Shown: one piece after another, positions 1 through 7,763 of the stretch
How positions within the stretch are numbered: position 1 is the first letter of the stretch
How the letters are laid out: every line of letters starts with the position of its first letter
Assembly: GCF_027570195.1 (NCBI RefSeq)
Contig: NZ_JAKMUZ010000011.1
Location: forward strand, 32,853 to 96,852
Source: Corynebacterium yonathiae
Lineage (GTDB): Bacteria; Actinomycetota; Actinomycetes; Mycobacteriales; Mycobacteriaceae
DNA: 64,000 nucleotides
Direction of reading: 5' to 3'
Notes under the pieces: model-generated
Databases searched by the model: none
Seen by the model: the letters and a program-made list of their open reading frames with translations, nothing else
What the model was told of the DNA's origin: nothing
Position numbers and translations under genes: made by a program

Positions 1-425
1 GCACGCTTAAGCTCATGCCGCTATCAGAAACGCTGGTGATGCTGGTGACGGTGGTAGGCACGCTGGCTACGCATAACTTGGCGGTCGGCGTGGTGCTTGG
101 TGTGGTGGCAGCATCCATTGGTTTTGCTCGCCGCGTGGCGCATCTGGTGCAGGTAGAGCAAGTAAGCGATGCCGCGTATGCGGTGCGCGGCCAACTCTTT
201 TTCGCCTCCTCCAATGATTTGGTCTACGCCTTCGACTACACGCTGGATGCCCAGCGCGTGCTGGTGGATATGACCGAGGCCGAGGTATGGGATGCCTCTA
301 CGGTGGCGACGCTGGATGCGGTGCAGAAGAAGTACGCCGAGCGAGGCATCGAGGTAGAGTTCCGTGGTCTGGAAGGAGCGAGCGCGCAGCGCCTTAATCG
401 CCTTAGCGGCCGCCTAGGTGATTAA
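1..425 (+). CDS. SulP-family anion transporter, C-terminal part with STAS domain (partial)
   Basis: The reading frame is open from the left edge, so the 5' part of the gene lies outside the window; the first in-frame ATG (15) is inside the protein. About 35 residues of hydrophobic sequence (last membrane helix or helices) lead into a roughly 90-residue cytoplasmic domain with the beta-alpha pattern of a STAS domain (VRGQLFFASSNDLVYAFDY, then VLVDMTEAEVWDASTVATLD). This layout is that of SulP/SLC26 permeases, which carry sulfate, bicarbonate or other anions; the STAS domain controls trafficking or activity. The substrate cannot be read from this piece. The gene ends at the TAA of 423-425. Confidence 0.8.
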   Translation, partial: TLKLMPLSETLVMLVTVVGTLATHNLAVGVVLGVVAASIGFARRVAHLVQVEQVSDAAYAVRGQLFFASSNDLVYAFDYTLDAQRVLVDMTEAEVWDASTVATLDAVQKKYAERGIEVEFRGLEGASAQRLNRLSGRLGD

Positions 426-578
426 AATCACATTTATGGACTGGGGTGCGGGAGCTTAAGTAGTGGGCGCCGAGCTGACCTTGAGTTCGCGTTGGCGTAA
501 ATGCAAAGGATCCGCGATGACCTCGCGTTCTTAGGGGAACTTTGCCTGCGCCCGATGGCTAGCTTTGTCTTGGCTAAC

Positions 579-597
579 TTAGGTTATCCAATCTAAA
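579..597 (+). promoter_or_regulatory. Putative DtxR iron-regulator box upstream of ferritin
   Basis: TTAGGTTATCCAATCTAAA matches the DtxR consensus TTAGGTTAGCCTAACCTAA at 14 of 19 positions, including the whole first half-site. It lies 114 bp before the ferritin start. In C. glutamicum DtxR with iron is known to activate ftn and dps, so a box at this distance fits positive control. Protein binding here is inferred. Confidence 0.6.
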
Positions 598-710
598 AAA
601 GCATAATGACGTGCAAGTTTACTTAAGTAGGCCTTGCTGGATTGCGGGAGAATCTTCGGTAGTGTGGTGCTTAGCACTTATTGATTTCCCTGCACAGAAA
701 GGTTTTTACA

Positions 711-1211
711 ATGGACGAGAAACTGCAAACCCTCCTGAATAACCAGGTCATTAGCGAGTACGGCGCTTCCATGGTCTATACCCAGCTGGCCTTCGAGATG
801 GACAACCTCTCCTTCCCAGGTATGCGCGATTGGTTCATGGGTCAGGCCGCTGAAGAGCGCGGGCACGCCGAGAAGATTGCGGACCACTTGCTCTCCCGCG
901 GTTACCGCGTAGAGCTCACTGACATCCCGGTTGGTTCCGTGAAGGCCGCTAACCCGCAGGATGCGTTCCAGGCTTCCCTGGAGCACGAGCAGAAGGTCTC
1001 CGAGGAAATCCGCACCATCGCTCGCGCGGCGCTGGAGGCACAGGACCTGGAATCCCGCCAGCTCGTTGACTGGTTCTTGAGCGAGCAGGTAGAGGAAGAG
1101 GCTACCGTTTCTGAGATTCTGGACCAGATCAAGCTGGTAGGAAATGACGGCTCTGGCCTGCTGCGCATTGATGAGCGCCTGGCTGGTCGTACCGAAGGTG
1201 GCGCTGCCTAA
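711..1211 (+). CDS. ftn: Ferritin (non-heme iron storage protein)
   Basis: The 166-aa product has the size and four-helix pattern of bacterial FtnA-type ferritins, which oxidise Fe(II) at a diiron centre and store it as a mineral in a 24-mer shell in the cytoplasm. The expected ferroxidase residues are visible: E16 (ISEYGAS), E49 and H52 (EERGHAEK), E93 (EHEQK), Q126 and E129 (SEQVEEE). The ATG at 711 is chosen because AGAAAGG ends 7 nt upstream and the helix starts right after it; a TTG ten codons earlier is possible but has no ribosome site. The gene is monocistronic, with a candidate DtxR box 114 bp upstream and a large perfect palindrome 40 bp downstream. Confidence 0.93.
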   Translation: MDEKLQTLLNNQVISEYGASMVYTQLAFEMDNLSFPGMRDWFMGQAAEERGHAEKIADHLLSRGYRVELTDIPVGSVKAANPQDAFQASLEHEQKVSEEIRTIARAALEAQDLESRQLVDWFLSEQVEEEATVSEILDQIKLVGNDGSGLLRIDERLAGRTEGGAA

Positions 1212-1251
1212 GCGCGCCTGGGTGAATAACAAACCCATCAAGATTTAGGTT

Positions 1252-1287
1252 AATCCTCCCATGGCACTGCAGTGCCATGGGAGGATT
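1252..1287 (+). repeat. 36-bp perfect palindrome between ferritin and the next gene
   Basis: The stretch reads the same on both strands over all 36 bases (left arm starts AATCCTCCCATGG, centre CTGCAG). As RNA it would give a 16-bp stem with a TGCA loop. No T-run follows, so it is not a textbook terminator. The right arm holds GGGAGGA, the ribosome site of the gene starting at 1294, so the folded RNA would hide that site. It may serve both as ferritin 3' end and as translational control. Confidence 0.75.
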
Positions 1288-1293
1288 GTTTCT

Positions 1294-1647
1294 ATGTCAA
1301 CACAACGCAAGGCTTTCTGCGCCATGACGCTTTTGATTCTGGCGCTTTTTCTCATCGTGGGAGCGGCGATTATGTCCACCCACGTGGCCTTGGGAGTATT
1401 CCTGACCACGGCGGCGCTGATGCTCGGGCCGTTCGCCGGGCTCGCGCTGTTAGTTTACGGTGCCGCGGGCAAGCGCGGTGTGGTTACTCGCTCGCTGTAT
1501 AGCCTTGGTGGCATGCTGCTTATCAGTGCGATCGGCGGCATTTTCGCCTTGTCTATGGAACAAGTCTCCGCGATGCTGCCCGTCTTTGTCGCTGGTGCGG
1601 GCGTGGGAATTGTGGCTGTGCTGACTCAGGCACCGAAACGCGCATAA
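1294..1647 (+). CDS. Small hypothetical membrane protein, four predicted helices
   Basis: The product has 117 aa and about four hydrophobic segments (roughly residues 8-27, 31-55, 68-88 and 92-110), with basic residues at both ends (STQRK and APKRA). I recognise no family. The ATG at 1294 is chosen because GGAGG sits 9 nt before it; an in-frame ATG at 1261 lies inside the palindrome and has no ribosome site. The ribosome site is part of the 36-bp palindrome, so translation may depend on whether that stem forms. A HAD-family gene follows 13 bp downstream on the same strand and may be co-transcribed. Confidence 0.6.
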   Translation: MSTQRKAFCAMTLLILALFLIVGAAIMSTHVALGVFLTTAALMLGPFAGLALLVYGAAGKRGVVTRSLYSLGGMLLISAIGGIFALSMEQVSAMLPVFVAGAGVGIVAVLTQAPKRA

Positions 1648-1660
1648 ACTGGCCCTCGTT

Positions 1661-2257
1661 ATGCCCAAACTCCTTTTTGATATGTACGGCGTACTCATGC
1701 GCCCGGCCACCCCAGAAAGTCATGCAGCCTTGGAGGGCCTCCTCGCGCCATCAGATGCGGAGGCGATGTGGGAGGCCTACGGGTTCTTCCGCCCAGACTA
1801 TGATGCCGGCATCTTTAGCGATAGCCATTATTGGAACGAGGTAGCCGCTCGGGCCGGGCTGGGGGAGATACCCGTCGCGGAGGCGGTAGCGCGCGAAAAC
1901 CGCGGACTATTGGAGGCGGACCCGGAGATGGTGGCTCTGGTCAAGGGGCTTATCGGGGAAGGCTATTGCGTGGGCATCTTGTCCAATATTCCCACCACGC
2001 TGGCAGGTCAGGTGCGACAGAAGCATACCTGGCTAGAGGACTGCGCGGCGGTGACCTTCAGCTGCGATATTGGCGTGGCCAAGCCGCACCCAGAGGCCTA
2101 CCGCGTGGCCGTGGATGCTCTTTCTGCGCAGCCGAAGGATACTCACTTTTTTGATGACCGCATCGACTACGTGGAGGGTGCTAGCTACTGCGGGCTCAAT
2201 GCCCACCTCTTTCGCGGCATCGACTCGGTACGTGAGGTGCTAAGCACACTGGAGTGA
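1661..2257 (+). CDS. HAD-superfamily hydrolase (subfamily IA-like)
   Basis: The 198-aa protein shows the four HAD motifs: the nucleophile Asp in FDMYGVLM (D7), the Ser in GILSNIP, the Lys in VAKPHPEAY and the acidic pair in FFDDRIDYVEGA. Members are phosphatases or related phosphotransferases of the cytoplasm. The usual DxD second aspartate is Tyr (DMYG), as in some YihX-like members, so the exact chemistry is open. The substrate is not predictable. Its 3' end overlaps the convergent ROK gene by 18 bp. Confidence 0.8.
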   Translation: MPKLLFDMYGVLMRPATPESHAALEGLLAPSDAEAMWEAYGFFRPDYDAGIFSDSHYWNEVAARAGLGEIPVAEAVARENRGLLEADPEMVALVKGLIGEGYCVGILSNIPTTLAGQVRQKHTWLEDCAAVTFSCDIGVAKPHPEAYRVAVDALSAQPKDTHFFDDRIDYVEGASYCGLNAHLFRGIDSVREVLSTLE

Positions 2258-3373
2258 GCGGCCTAGCTCCAGCGGTTGGCGCAGGAGCTGGTCGGTGGCC
2301 ACGGTGCGGGCTACCGCGCGGACAATCTCCTTATGGCTGGGGATCATGCGCAGCTGCAACTCATCGCCTGCGGTGGCGCGGACGGTGGCGGCGAATTGCT
2401 TGGGGGCCTTCGGGTCGTCGGTAAACGCGCCGCCGGCGATGACCACGGTGGCCGGGCAGTGGGCTTTGACCAGTTCCGCGGTGATGGCGCCCAATTGGCG
2501 GGCGCGCTCGTCCAAAATGGCGCGGACGGTGGGGTTGGAGTCGGCGATCTGGGCGGCGTCGGCAAGCGTGGCTGCCTCCACGCCCTCGTGGCGTACCTGC
2601 TCCAGGACGTGCCGGGTGGCCAGCAGGTGCTCGGAGGCGCCGTGGCCAAGGAGCTCAGAGTGCGTTTGCGGCACGGGAATAATGGGGCTGACCTCGTCCT
2701 CTACGGAGAGCGCCGAGCCGATGGAATCATCCGCGAAGAGCACCAGAACGCGCTCGCTGGTGCCAATCTCGGCCGCTTGGGTTTCGGAACCCAAAATAGC
2801 TGGGATCGCGGAGGAGACTACTACGGGTACGCCGAACTGGAAGCGCAGGCGTTCGGCGATGTCCACACCGTGCCAGTTGAGGTTTTCCGCGGTGACCAGG
2901 CCGTTGTCATCCACGGTGCCGGAGGTGGTCACGCCCAGGGAGACTAAGCGGTGGTTCAGGTTGGTCATCATGCGATTGATGCCGGCCATGATGTGCTCGA
3001 GGAAGTCATCCTCGCTGAGGTTTGCTACCGGCGTGGCCAACTCTTCTTCGCTTAAGGTGCGGCCCTTGATGTCATAGAGGCCGATGTAGGTCTGCTTGGT
3101 GCCCACGGAGATGCCGCCGAGCGCCCAGTCATTATCGGCCGCCTCAAGCGGCACGGTTGGCCGGCCGCGCCCACGGGACTGGGTGAGGTCGGTGCGTTCC
3201 TGGATGAGGCCCGCGTTGAGTAGGGAAGTAGTAGCGCGCGTGATGGTGGGCTGGGAAAGCCCGGTGGCTTCCACCAGCTCGCTTCGGGTGATGATCGGGT
3301 TCAGGCGCACCAAATGAAGGCACTTTGCGGCCGGCGTGCGGGGCCGCGTGAACACTGGGCCAGATTTGATCAT
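2240..3373 (-). CDS. ROK-family transcriptional regulator, kinase site degenerate
   Basis: The 377-aa protein begins with a winged helix-turn-helix (TRSELVEATGLSQPTITRA) followed by a ROK fold, the architecture of XylR/NagC-like sugar-responsive repressors. Two hallmarks of active ROK sugar kinases are absent: the catalytic Asp motif ENDxN is replaced by VVSSAIPAILGSE, and the zinc motif CxCGxxGC is replaced by SELLGHGASEHLL. I therefore read it as a regulator without kinase activity. The start ATG at 3373 lies 7 nt after TATACT (3381-3386), a leaderless promoter; an ATG six codons upstream has no such support. The divergent neighbour is a LOG protein. The effector and targets are unknown. 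Confidence 0.8.
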   Translation of the reverse strand: MIKSGPVFTRPRTPAAKCLHLVRLNPIITRSELVEATGLSQPTITRATTSLLNAGLIQERTDLTQSRGRGRPTVPLEAADNDWALGGISVGTKQTYIGLYDIKGRTLSEEELATPVANLSEDDFLEHIMAGINRMMTNLNHRLVSLGVTTSGTVDDNGLVTAENLNWHGVDIAERLRFQFGVPVVVSSAIPAILGSETQAAEIGTSERVLVLFADDSIGSALSVEDEVSPIIPVPQTHSELLGHGASEHLLATRHVLEQVRHEGVEAATLADAAQIADSNPTVRAILDERARQLGAITAELVKAHCPATVVIAGGAFTDDPKAPKQFAATVRATAGDELQLRMIPSHKEIVRAVARTVATDQLLRQPLELGRSLQCA

Positions 3374-3448
3374 AAAAAGGAGTATAATCATCCCAGACTG
3401 CTTTGTCTAACCTGATAAAAGTTTCATGTACCGAATAGTCTAAAGGTG

Positions 3449-4051
3449 GTGGTGGGGGCACAGATATCTATGCTGGAGAGCATGCAGTCAGTAGCGGTTT
3501 ATTGTGGTTCAGCAACAGGAAACTCCCCGGCCTACACTCAAGCGGCACAGGAATTGGGCGCAGAGCTGGCCCGACGCGGCCTGAACCTGGTCTATGGTGG
3601 CGGCAATATCGGCTTGATGCGCGAGGTAGCGCAGGCCTGCCTGGCGGCTGGCGGCACCGTCACTGGTGTGATGCCGCAGTCACTGGTGGATCTGGAGATT
3701 TCCCACCCCGGCCTGACCACCCTAGAGGTGGTGGGCTCTATGGCCGAGCGCAAGACCCGCATGGAGCAGCTCGCCGATGCCTATATTTGCCTCCCCGGCG
3801 GAGTTGGCACCCTCGAGGAACTTACTGAGGTGCTCACCCTGCAGCAGCTGGGCCACCTCCGCGGCCCGGTAGGCCTAGTTAATACCGAGGAATTTTGGCA
3901 CCCTTTCTACGCCATGTACGCCGCCATGGCCGAATCCGGCTTTATCTTGCCGCGCTTTGTAGACGCGCTGGTAATGAAAGAGAAACCGCAGGACATCCTG
4001 GATGAATTCAGCCACTGGAACTATCCCGGCACAAAGTGGGACAACGATTAG
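3449..4051 (+). CDS. LOG-family protein (cytokinin-type nucleoside 5'-monophosphate phosphoribohydrolase)
   Basis: The protein has the Rossmann-like LOG fold with SVAVYCGSATG at the N-terminus, LVYGGGNIGLM, and the signature PGGVGTLEE. Family members cleave N6-modified AMP to the free base and ribose 5-phosphate, or act as AMP nucleosidases, in the cytoplasm. The start is uncertain: TAGTCT (3436-3441) lies 7 nt before GTG 3449, which suits a leaderless start, while ATG 3470 or ATG 3482 would give the N-terminus most usual for the family. The gene is transcribed away from the ROK regulator. Confidence 0.85.
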   Translation: MVGAQISMLESMQSVAVYCGSATGNSPAYTQAAQELGAELARRGLNLVYGGGNIGLMREVAQACLAAGGTVTGVMPQSLVDLEISHPGLTTLEVVGSMAERKTRMEQLADAYICLPGGVGTLEELTEVLTLQQLGHLRGPVGLVNTEEFWHPFYAMYAAMAESGFILPRFVDALVMKEKPQDILDEFSHWNYPGTKWDND

Positions 4052-4120
4052 TTAACAAGTTCGCAACTTCAGCCTCCCCGGGTGGCCTATAGCCGATACT
4101 TAGGGATAGACTTCCTCGTT

Positions 4121-5791
4121 ATGAGTTCTGAGCAGACCGCTAAGCGCCAGCCTTCTCTACTGGACGCTTCGTGCGATAACTTCGTTCACGACCTAGCCGA
4201 GCTTTCCCCCACCGATGCCACCGCGTGGGGAATTGACGGCTACGAGGGCGAATTGCAGGATTTCTCCCCCGAATACTTCACCGCCATCGCGGATCGCACC
4301 CGTGAGATGGTTGCGGACTTGGACGCCCTGGATGACACCACCGACGAATCCGATGATGAGGATGACTTTGATGAGGTGGACTACGTCACCGCGGCCGTCC
4401 TACGCGATCGACTTTGCCTCGATCTAGATTTGCACCACCACAGCGAGGATATGCGCTGCCTGAATAATATCGCCTCACCGGTGCAGACCATTCGCGATAC
4501 CCTGCTGCTGATGCCGCAGGATACGGAGGAGGACCGCGATGCTATTCGCTCCCGCCTATCCCAGGTGAAGAACTCTTTGGCCGGCTACCGCAGCTCCCTG
4601 GAAGAGGCGGCCTCCCACGGCATGGTGGCACCACACCGCCAGATTTCAGAGGTCATTGTGCAGTGCGAGCGGCTTGCGGACGCCGACTCGATGCTCGAGT
4701 CCCTCGGCCTCGATGCCGACTCCGCCGAGGTAGAGCAAGCCAAGGAGGCATTTGGCGAATTTTCCGATTGGCTGTCCAATGATCTGCAGCCCCAAGCCCC
4801 CACGAAGGATGCCGTGGGCCGCGAGCGCTACGAACGCTTTTCCAAGCTCTTTGTGGGCGATGCCGTCAACCTCGATGAGGCCTATGAATGGGGGCTTGAC
4901 CAGGTGCGCACCCTGCGCGCGGAGCAGGAAAAGATTGCCCACGAGCTCTATGGTTCCGATTGCTCGGTACGCGCGGCGATGCGCAAGCTCAACCACGAGG
5001 AGCGCTATACCCTGCGCGGCACCGATGCCTTGGTGGAGTGGATGCAATCTACCGCCGATGGCGTCATCGCAGAGCTCAACGGCAAAGAATTTGATATTCC
5101 GGAAGAAGTAGAAGAGATCGAGTGCTGCATCGATCCGGCCGGTACCGGCGGCATCTTCTATACCCCGCCGAGCGATGACTTCTCCCGCCCGGGCCGCATG
5201 TGGTGGTCCGTGCCAGAAGGCCAAGACACCTTCCACACCTGGCAAGAGCTGACCACCGTTCACCACGAGGGCGTGCCAGGCCACCACCTGCAGCTAGGTT
5301 CCGCGCTGGTGCAGGAGGATCTCAACCTGTGGCGCCGCGCGGTGACGTGGAACTCTGGTCATGGCGAGGGTTGGGCGCTCTACGCCGAGCAGCTCATGGC
5401 CGAGCTGGGCTATATGGATGATCCGGGCTTCCGTATGGGCATGTTGGATGCGCAGCGCCTGCGCGCCGCCCGCGTGGTCGTGGACATCGGATTGCACTTG
5501 GGCAAGCAGTTGCCGGATTGCTCGACGTCCGGCGTGTGGGACAAGGCGCACGTGAAGACCTTCATGCGTGAAAACACCGCCATGGATGATGCGAACCTCA
5601 ATTTTGAGGTCAATCGCTACCTCGGCTGGCCGGGCCAGGCGCCCTCCTATGCTTTGGGCCAGCGCCTGTGGCAGGAGACCCGCGCCGCGGCCGAGAAGCA
5701 GGGGATGAGCGCGCGCGAGTTCCACTCCGAGGCCCTCGCCCTTGGCTCCGTGCCGATGTCCGTTCTGCGTGAGTCCGTCTTGGATAACTAG
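4121..5791 (+). CDS. DUF885 family protein (putative zinc peptidase-like)
   Basis: The protein is 556 aa and has the family's conserved block TTVHHEGVPGHHLQLG followed by GHGEGWALYAEQLM, which resembles a metalloprotease zinc site (HE..PGHH plus a downstream Glu). The N-terminal half is acidic and helical. No signal peptide is seen, so the protein is probably cytoplasmic. Biochemical function is not established for most DUF885 members; peptidase activity is inference. TAGACT (4107-4112) lies 8 nt before ATG 4121, again suggesting a leaderless transcript. The 3' end overlaps the convergent AbrB gene by 4 bp. Confidence 0.8.
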   Translation: MSSEQTAKRQPSLLDASCDNFVHDLAELSPTDATAWGIDGYEGELQDFSPEYFTAIADRTREMVADLDALDDTTDESDDEDDFDEVDYVTAAVLRDRLCLDLDLHHHSEDMRCLNNIASPVQTIRDTLLLMPQDTEEDRDAIRSRLSQVKNSLAGYRSSLEEAASHGMVAPHRQISEVIVQCERLADADSMLESLGLDADSAEVEQAKEAFGEFSDWLSNDLQPQAPTKDAVGRERYERFSKLFVGDAVNLDEAYEWGLDQVRTLRAEQEKIAHELYGSDCSVRAAMRKLNHEERYTLRGTDALVEWMQSTADGVIAELNGKEFDIPEEVEEIECCIDPAGTGGIFYTPPSDDFSRPGRMWWSVPEGQDTFHTWQELTTVHHEGVPGHHLQLGSALVQEDLNLWRRAVTWNSGHGEGWALYAEQLMAELGYMDDPGFRMGMLDAQRLRAARVVVDIGLHLGKQLPDCSTSGVWDKAHVKTFMRENTAMDDANLNFEVNRYLGWPGQAPSYALGQRLWQETRAAAEKQGMSAREFHSEALALGSVPMSVLRESVLDN

Positions 5792-6879
5792 CGGCGCAGC
5801 AGTCGCTGGGCCAGGCGTAGCAGCTGTGGCAAGTAGCCCGCTACGACCAGTACCGCGATGAGGCGGGTGAGCTGGACTGCGATGACCGCTGGGCCGGCCC
5901 CGCCCTCCGCCGAGAGTGCGAGTACTGTCTCTAGCGCGCCGGGACTGGTGGCCAGGTAGGCCTCGAAGTAAGTGATGTGCAGCCACTTGGTTAGCGGCCA
6001 AGCGGTGGCCGCGCAGATGCCGATGATGACCATGATGAAAAGAACTGTGGCGGGCAATTGCTTGGCAAAGGCCTTGAGCGCCGGCAGCGAAAGCCCACCG
6101 CCGCAGACCCAACCAATGGACAAAAAGGCCATCACCTTAAAGGCATAGAGCGGTTCGAGCGTGTGGCCCTCCGGCAACACGAAAGAGGCTAGAACCGTCA
6201 GCAGCAAGGGCCCGAGTACCGCGGCGGCGGGGAGATGGAGGAACTTGCCTACCTTTTCTCCTATGCAGGCAATGGCAATCACTAGGGCAACTATCCACCA
6301 GGTAGTTTCGCCGTCGACCGAAAGATCCGCTCCTTCGCCGGCAGGCGTGTCCAATAAGGCGACCACGGCCGGTAGCGATACCGAGACTACTAACAGGCGC
6401 AGGTATTGGGTGAGGGCGACGTAGCGGAAGTCGGCACCGAGTTCGTCGGCAAGCGCGGGCATGAGGGACGCACCGCCCGGCAGCATGGATAAAATGCCGG
6501 TTTCGGAGGAGACATCGTGCGGCTGCGCGCGGTGTAAGAGTTGGCCGCCGATAACGCCTACCATCAGTGTCACAAAGGAGATCGTCAGGGCGGCAGGCAG
6601 GAAGCCAAGCAATTGGCCCACCGGTACCACGGTCAGCGGGATGGCAGCCATCATGCCGATAAAACCACGCGACATGCTATAAAAACTCCGGTTCACACGC
6701 AGATCTTCCCCAGTAAAAAGCGCCATGGCGCCGGAGGAGAGGATCGCTGCCAAGATCCAGGCCGCAGGTACGTGCCACATGCTAAACAGCCAGCCCAATA
6801 CGACCGATGCCGGAACGACAATGGCCCACCGTGCCACGGTATGGGCACTAAGCCCGGTGCCTTCCTGCTGTGCGGCCAT
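5788..6879 (-). CDS. AbrB-family integral membrane protein (putative ammonia monooxygenase/regulator family)
   Basis: The 363-aa protein consists of about ten hydrophobic segments and shows the duplicated AbrB pattern with conserved turns such as PGGASLMPALADELGADFRYVALTQ and TSPGALETVLALSAEGG. These proteins are often labelled ammonia monooxygenase, but that activity is not supported for them; a transport role is more likely. The start ATG at 6879 has a strong AGGAGG 6 nt upstream. It is convergent with the DUF885 gene and divergent from a TauE-type exporter gene. Confidence 0.8.
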   Translation of the reverse strand: MAAQQEGTGLSAHTVARWAIVVPASVVLGWLFSMWHVPAAWILAAILSSGAMALFTGEDLRVNRSFYSMSRGFIGMMAAIPLTVVPVGQLLGFLPAALTISFVTLMVGVIGGQLLHRAQPHDVSSETGILSMLPGGASLMPALADELGADFRYVALTQYLRLLVVSVSLPAVVALLDTPAGEGADLSVDGETTWWIVALVIAIACIGEKVGKFLHLPAAAVLGPLLLTVLASFVLPEGHTLEPLYAFKVMAFLSIGWVCGGGLSLPALKAFAKQLPATVLFIMVIIGICAATAWPLTKWLHITYFEAYLATSPGALETVLALSAEGGAGPAVIAVQLTRLIAVLVVAGYLPQLLRLAQRLLRR

Positions 6880-6992
6880 GCGAGCCTCCTAGTTCTGCTG
6901 CGACAAAAGTATAATGCCTTCTTTTACTCCACTATGGGGAGGCCGGTAGGCGGGTTATCACCTTACATCATTCAAGATTTATGATCGGGGGC

Positions 6993-7763
6993 ATGGAAAT
7001 CGATGTGGTGCAGTGGGTAATTCTCTTCTTTGGTACCGCGGCCGCGGGGTGGGTCGATGCGGTCATCGGCGGTGGCGGATTGATCTTGATTCCGATGCTG
7101 CTGGCGGTCCTGCCGGGCCTTGCTCCGGCCGCCGCTTTGGGCACTAGTAAGCTCGCCGCGGTGACTGGCACCGGATCCGCTGCCGTGACCCTTGCGCGCA
7201 AGGTGAAGCTGGACAAGGCAGAAATGGCGCGCTTCATCCTCATCGCGCTGGTCTGCTCCGGGTTGGGGGCCAGCGTGGCCTCGAGCCTCGATAAAGACGT
7301 CATGCGGCCCATCATCATCGTGCTCATGGTTACCGTGGGTATCTTCGTTGCCTTCAAACCGGACTTTGGCAGCAGCGATTCGGCCGGCACCCGTGGCGGT
7401 TGGCGGAGTGTCGTGGTCCTGTTACTCTCCGGCATCATTTCCTTTTATGATGGCATCTTTGGCCCTGGTACCGGCATGTTTTTGATCATGGCCTTTACCT
7501 CTATTTTTGCGCAGAACTTCTTGACCTCTGCGGCCATGGCCAAGGTAGTCAATACAGCTACCAACCTCGGCGCGCTCATCGTGTTCATTATTGGCGGGCA
7601 CGTGTGGTGGACGCTTGGCATCGTGCTCGGCGTAGCCAATATCGCCGGCGCACTTCTCGGCGCTCGTACCGTACTCGGCGGCGGTGCCAAATTCATCCGC
7701 TACGCGTTACTTACCCTAGTCGTGGTCATGAGCTGCTACCTGGGCTGGCAGCAATGGGGTTAG
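6993..7763 (+). CDS. TauE/SafE-family anion exporter
   Basis: About 256 aa with eight predicted membrane helices in two repeats. The first repeat carries GTAAAGWVDAVIGGGGLILIP and the second DGIFGPGTGMFLI, the glycine-rich signature of TauE/SafE permeases, which export sulfite, sulfoacetate or related organosulfur anions. The start ATG 6993 is preceded by TATGAT and a 7-nt spacer, so a leaderless transcript is likely; ATG 6981, four codons earlier, overlaps that hexamer. The stop codon directly abuts the convergent hrpB gene. Confidence 0.85.
   Translation: MEIDVVQWVILFFGTAAAGWVDAVIGGGGLILIPMLLAVLPGLAPAAALGTSKLAAVTGTGSAAVTLARKVKLDKAEMARFILIALVCSGLGASVASSLDKDVMRPIIIVLMVTVGIFVAFKPDFGSSDSAGTRGGWRSVVVLLLSGIISFYDGIFGPGTGMFLIMAFTSIFAQNFLTSAAMAKVVNTATNLGALIVFIIGGHVWWTLGIVLGVANIAGALLGARTVLGGGAKFIRYALLTLVVVMSCYLGWQQWG

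Noticed and set aside
678..1241. Long minus-strand frame across ferritin
   Set aside because: It is the antisense shadow of a clear ferritin gene and has no family-like sequence.
1245..1263. TTAGGTTA half of a DtxR site next to the 36-bp palindrome
   Set aside because: Only 11 of 19 positions fit and the second half-site is absent.
3400..3416. Weak DtxR-like sequence between the ROK and LOG genes (minus strand)
   Set aside because: About 12 of 19 matches with no proper second half; neither gene is linked to iron.
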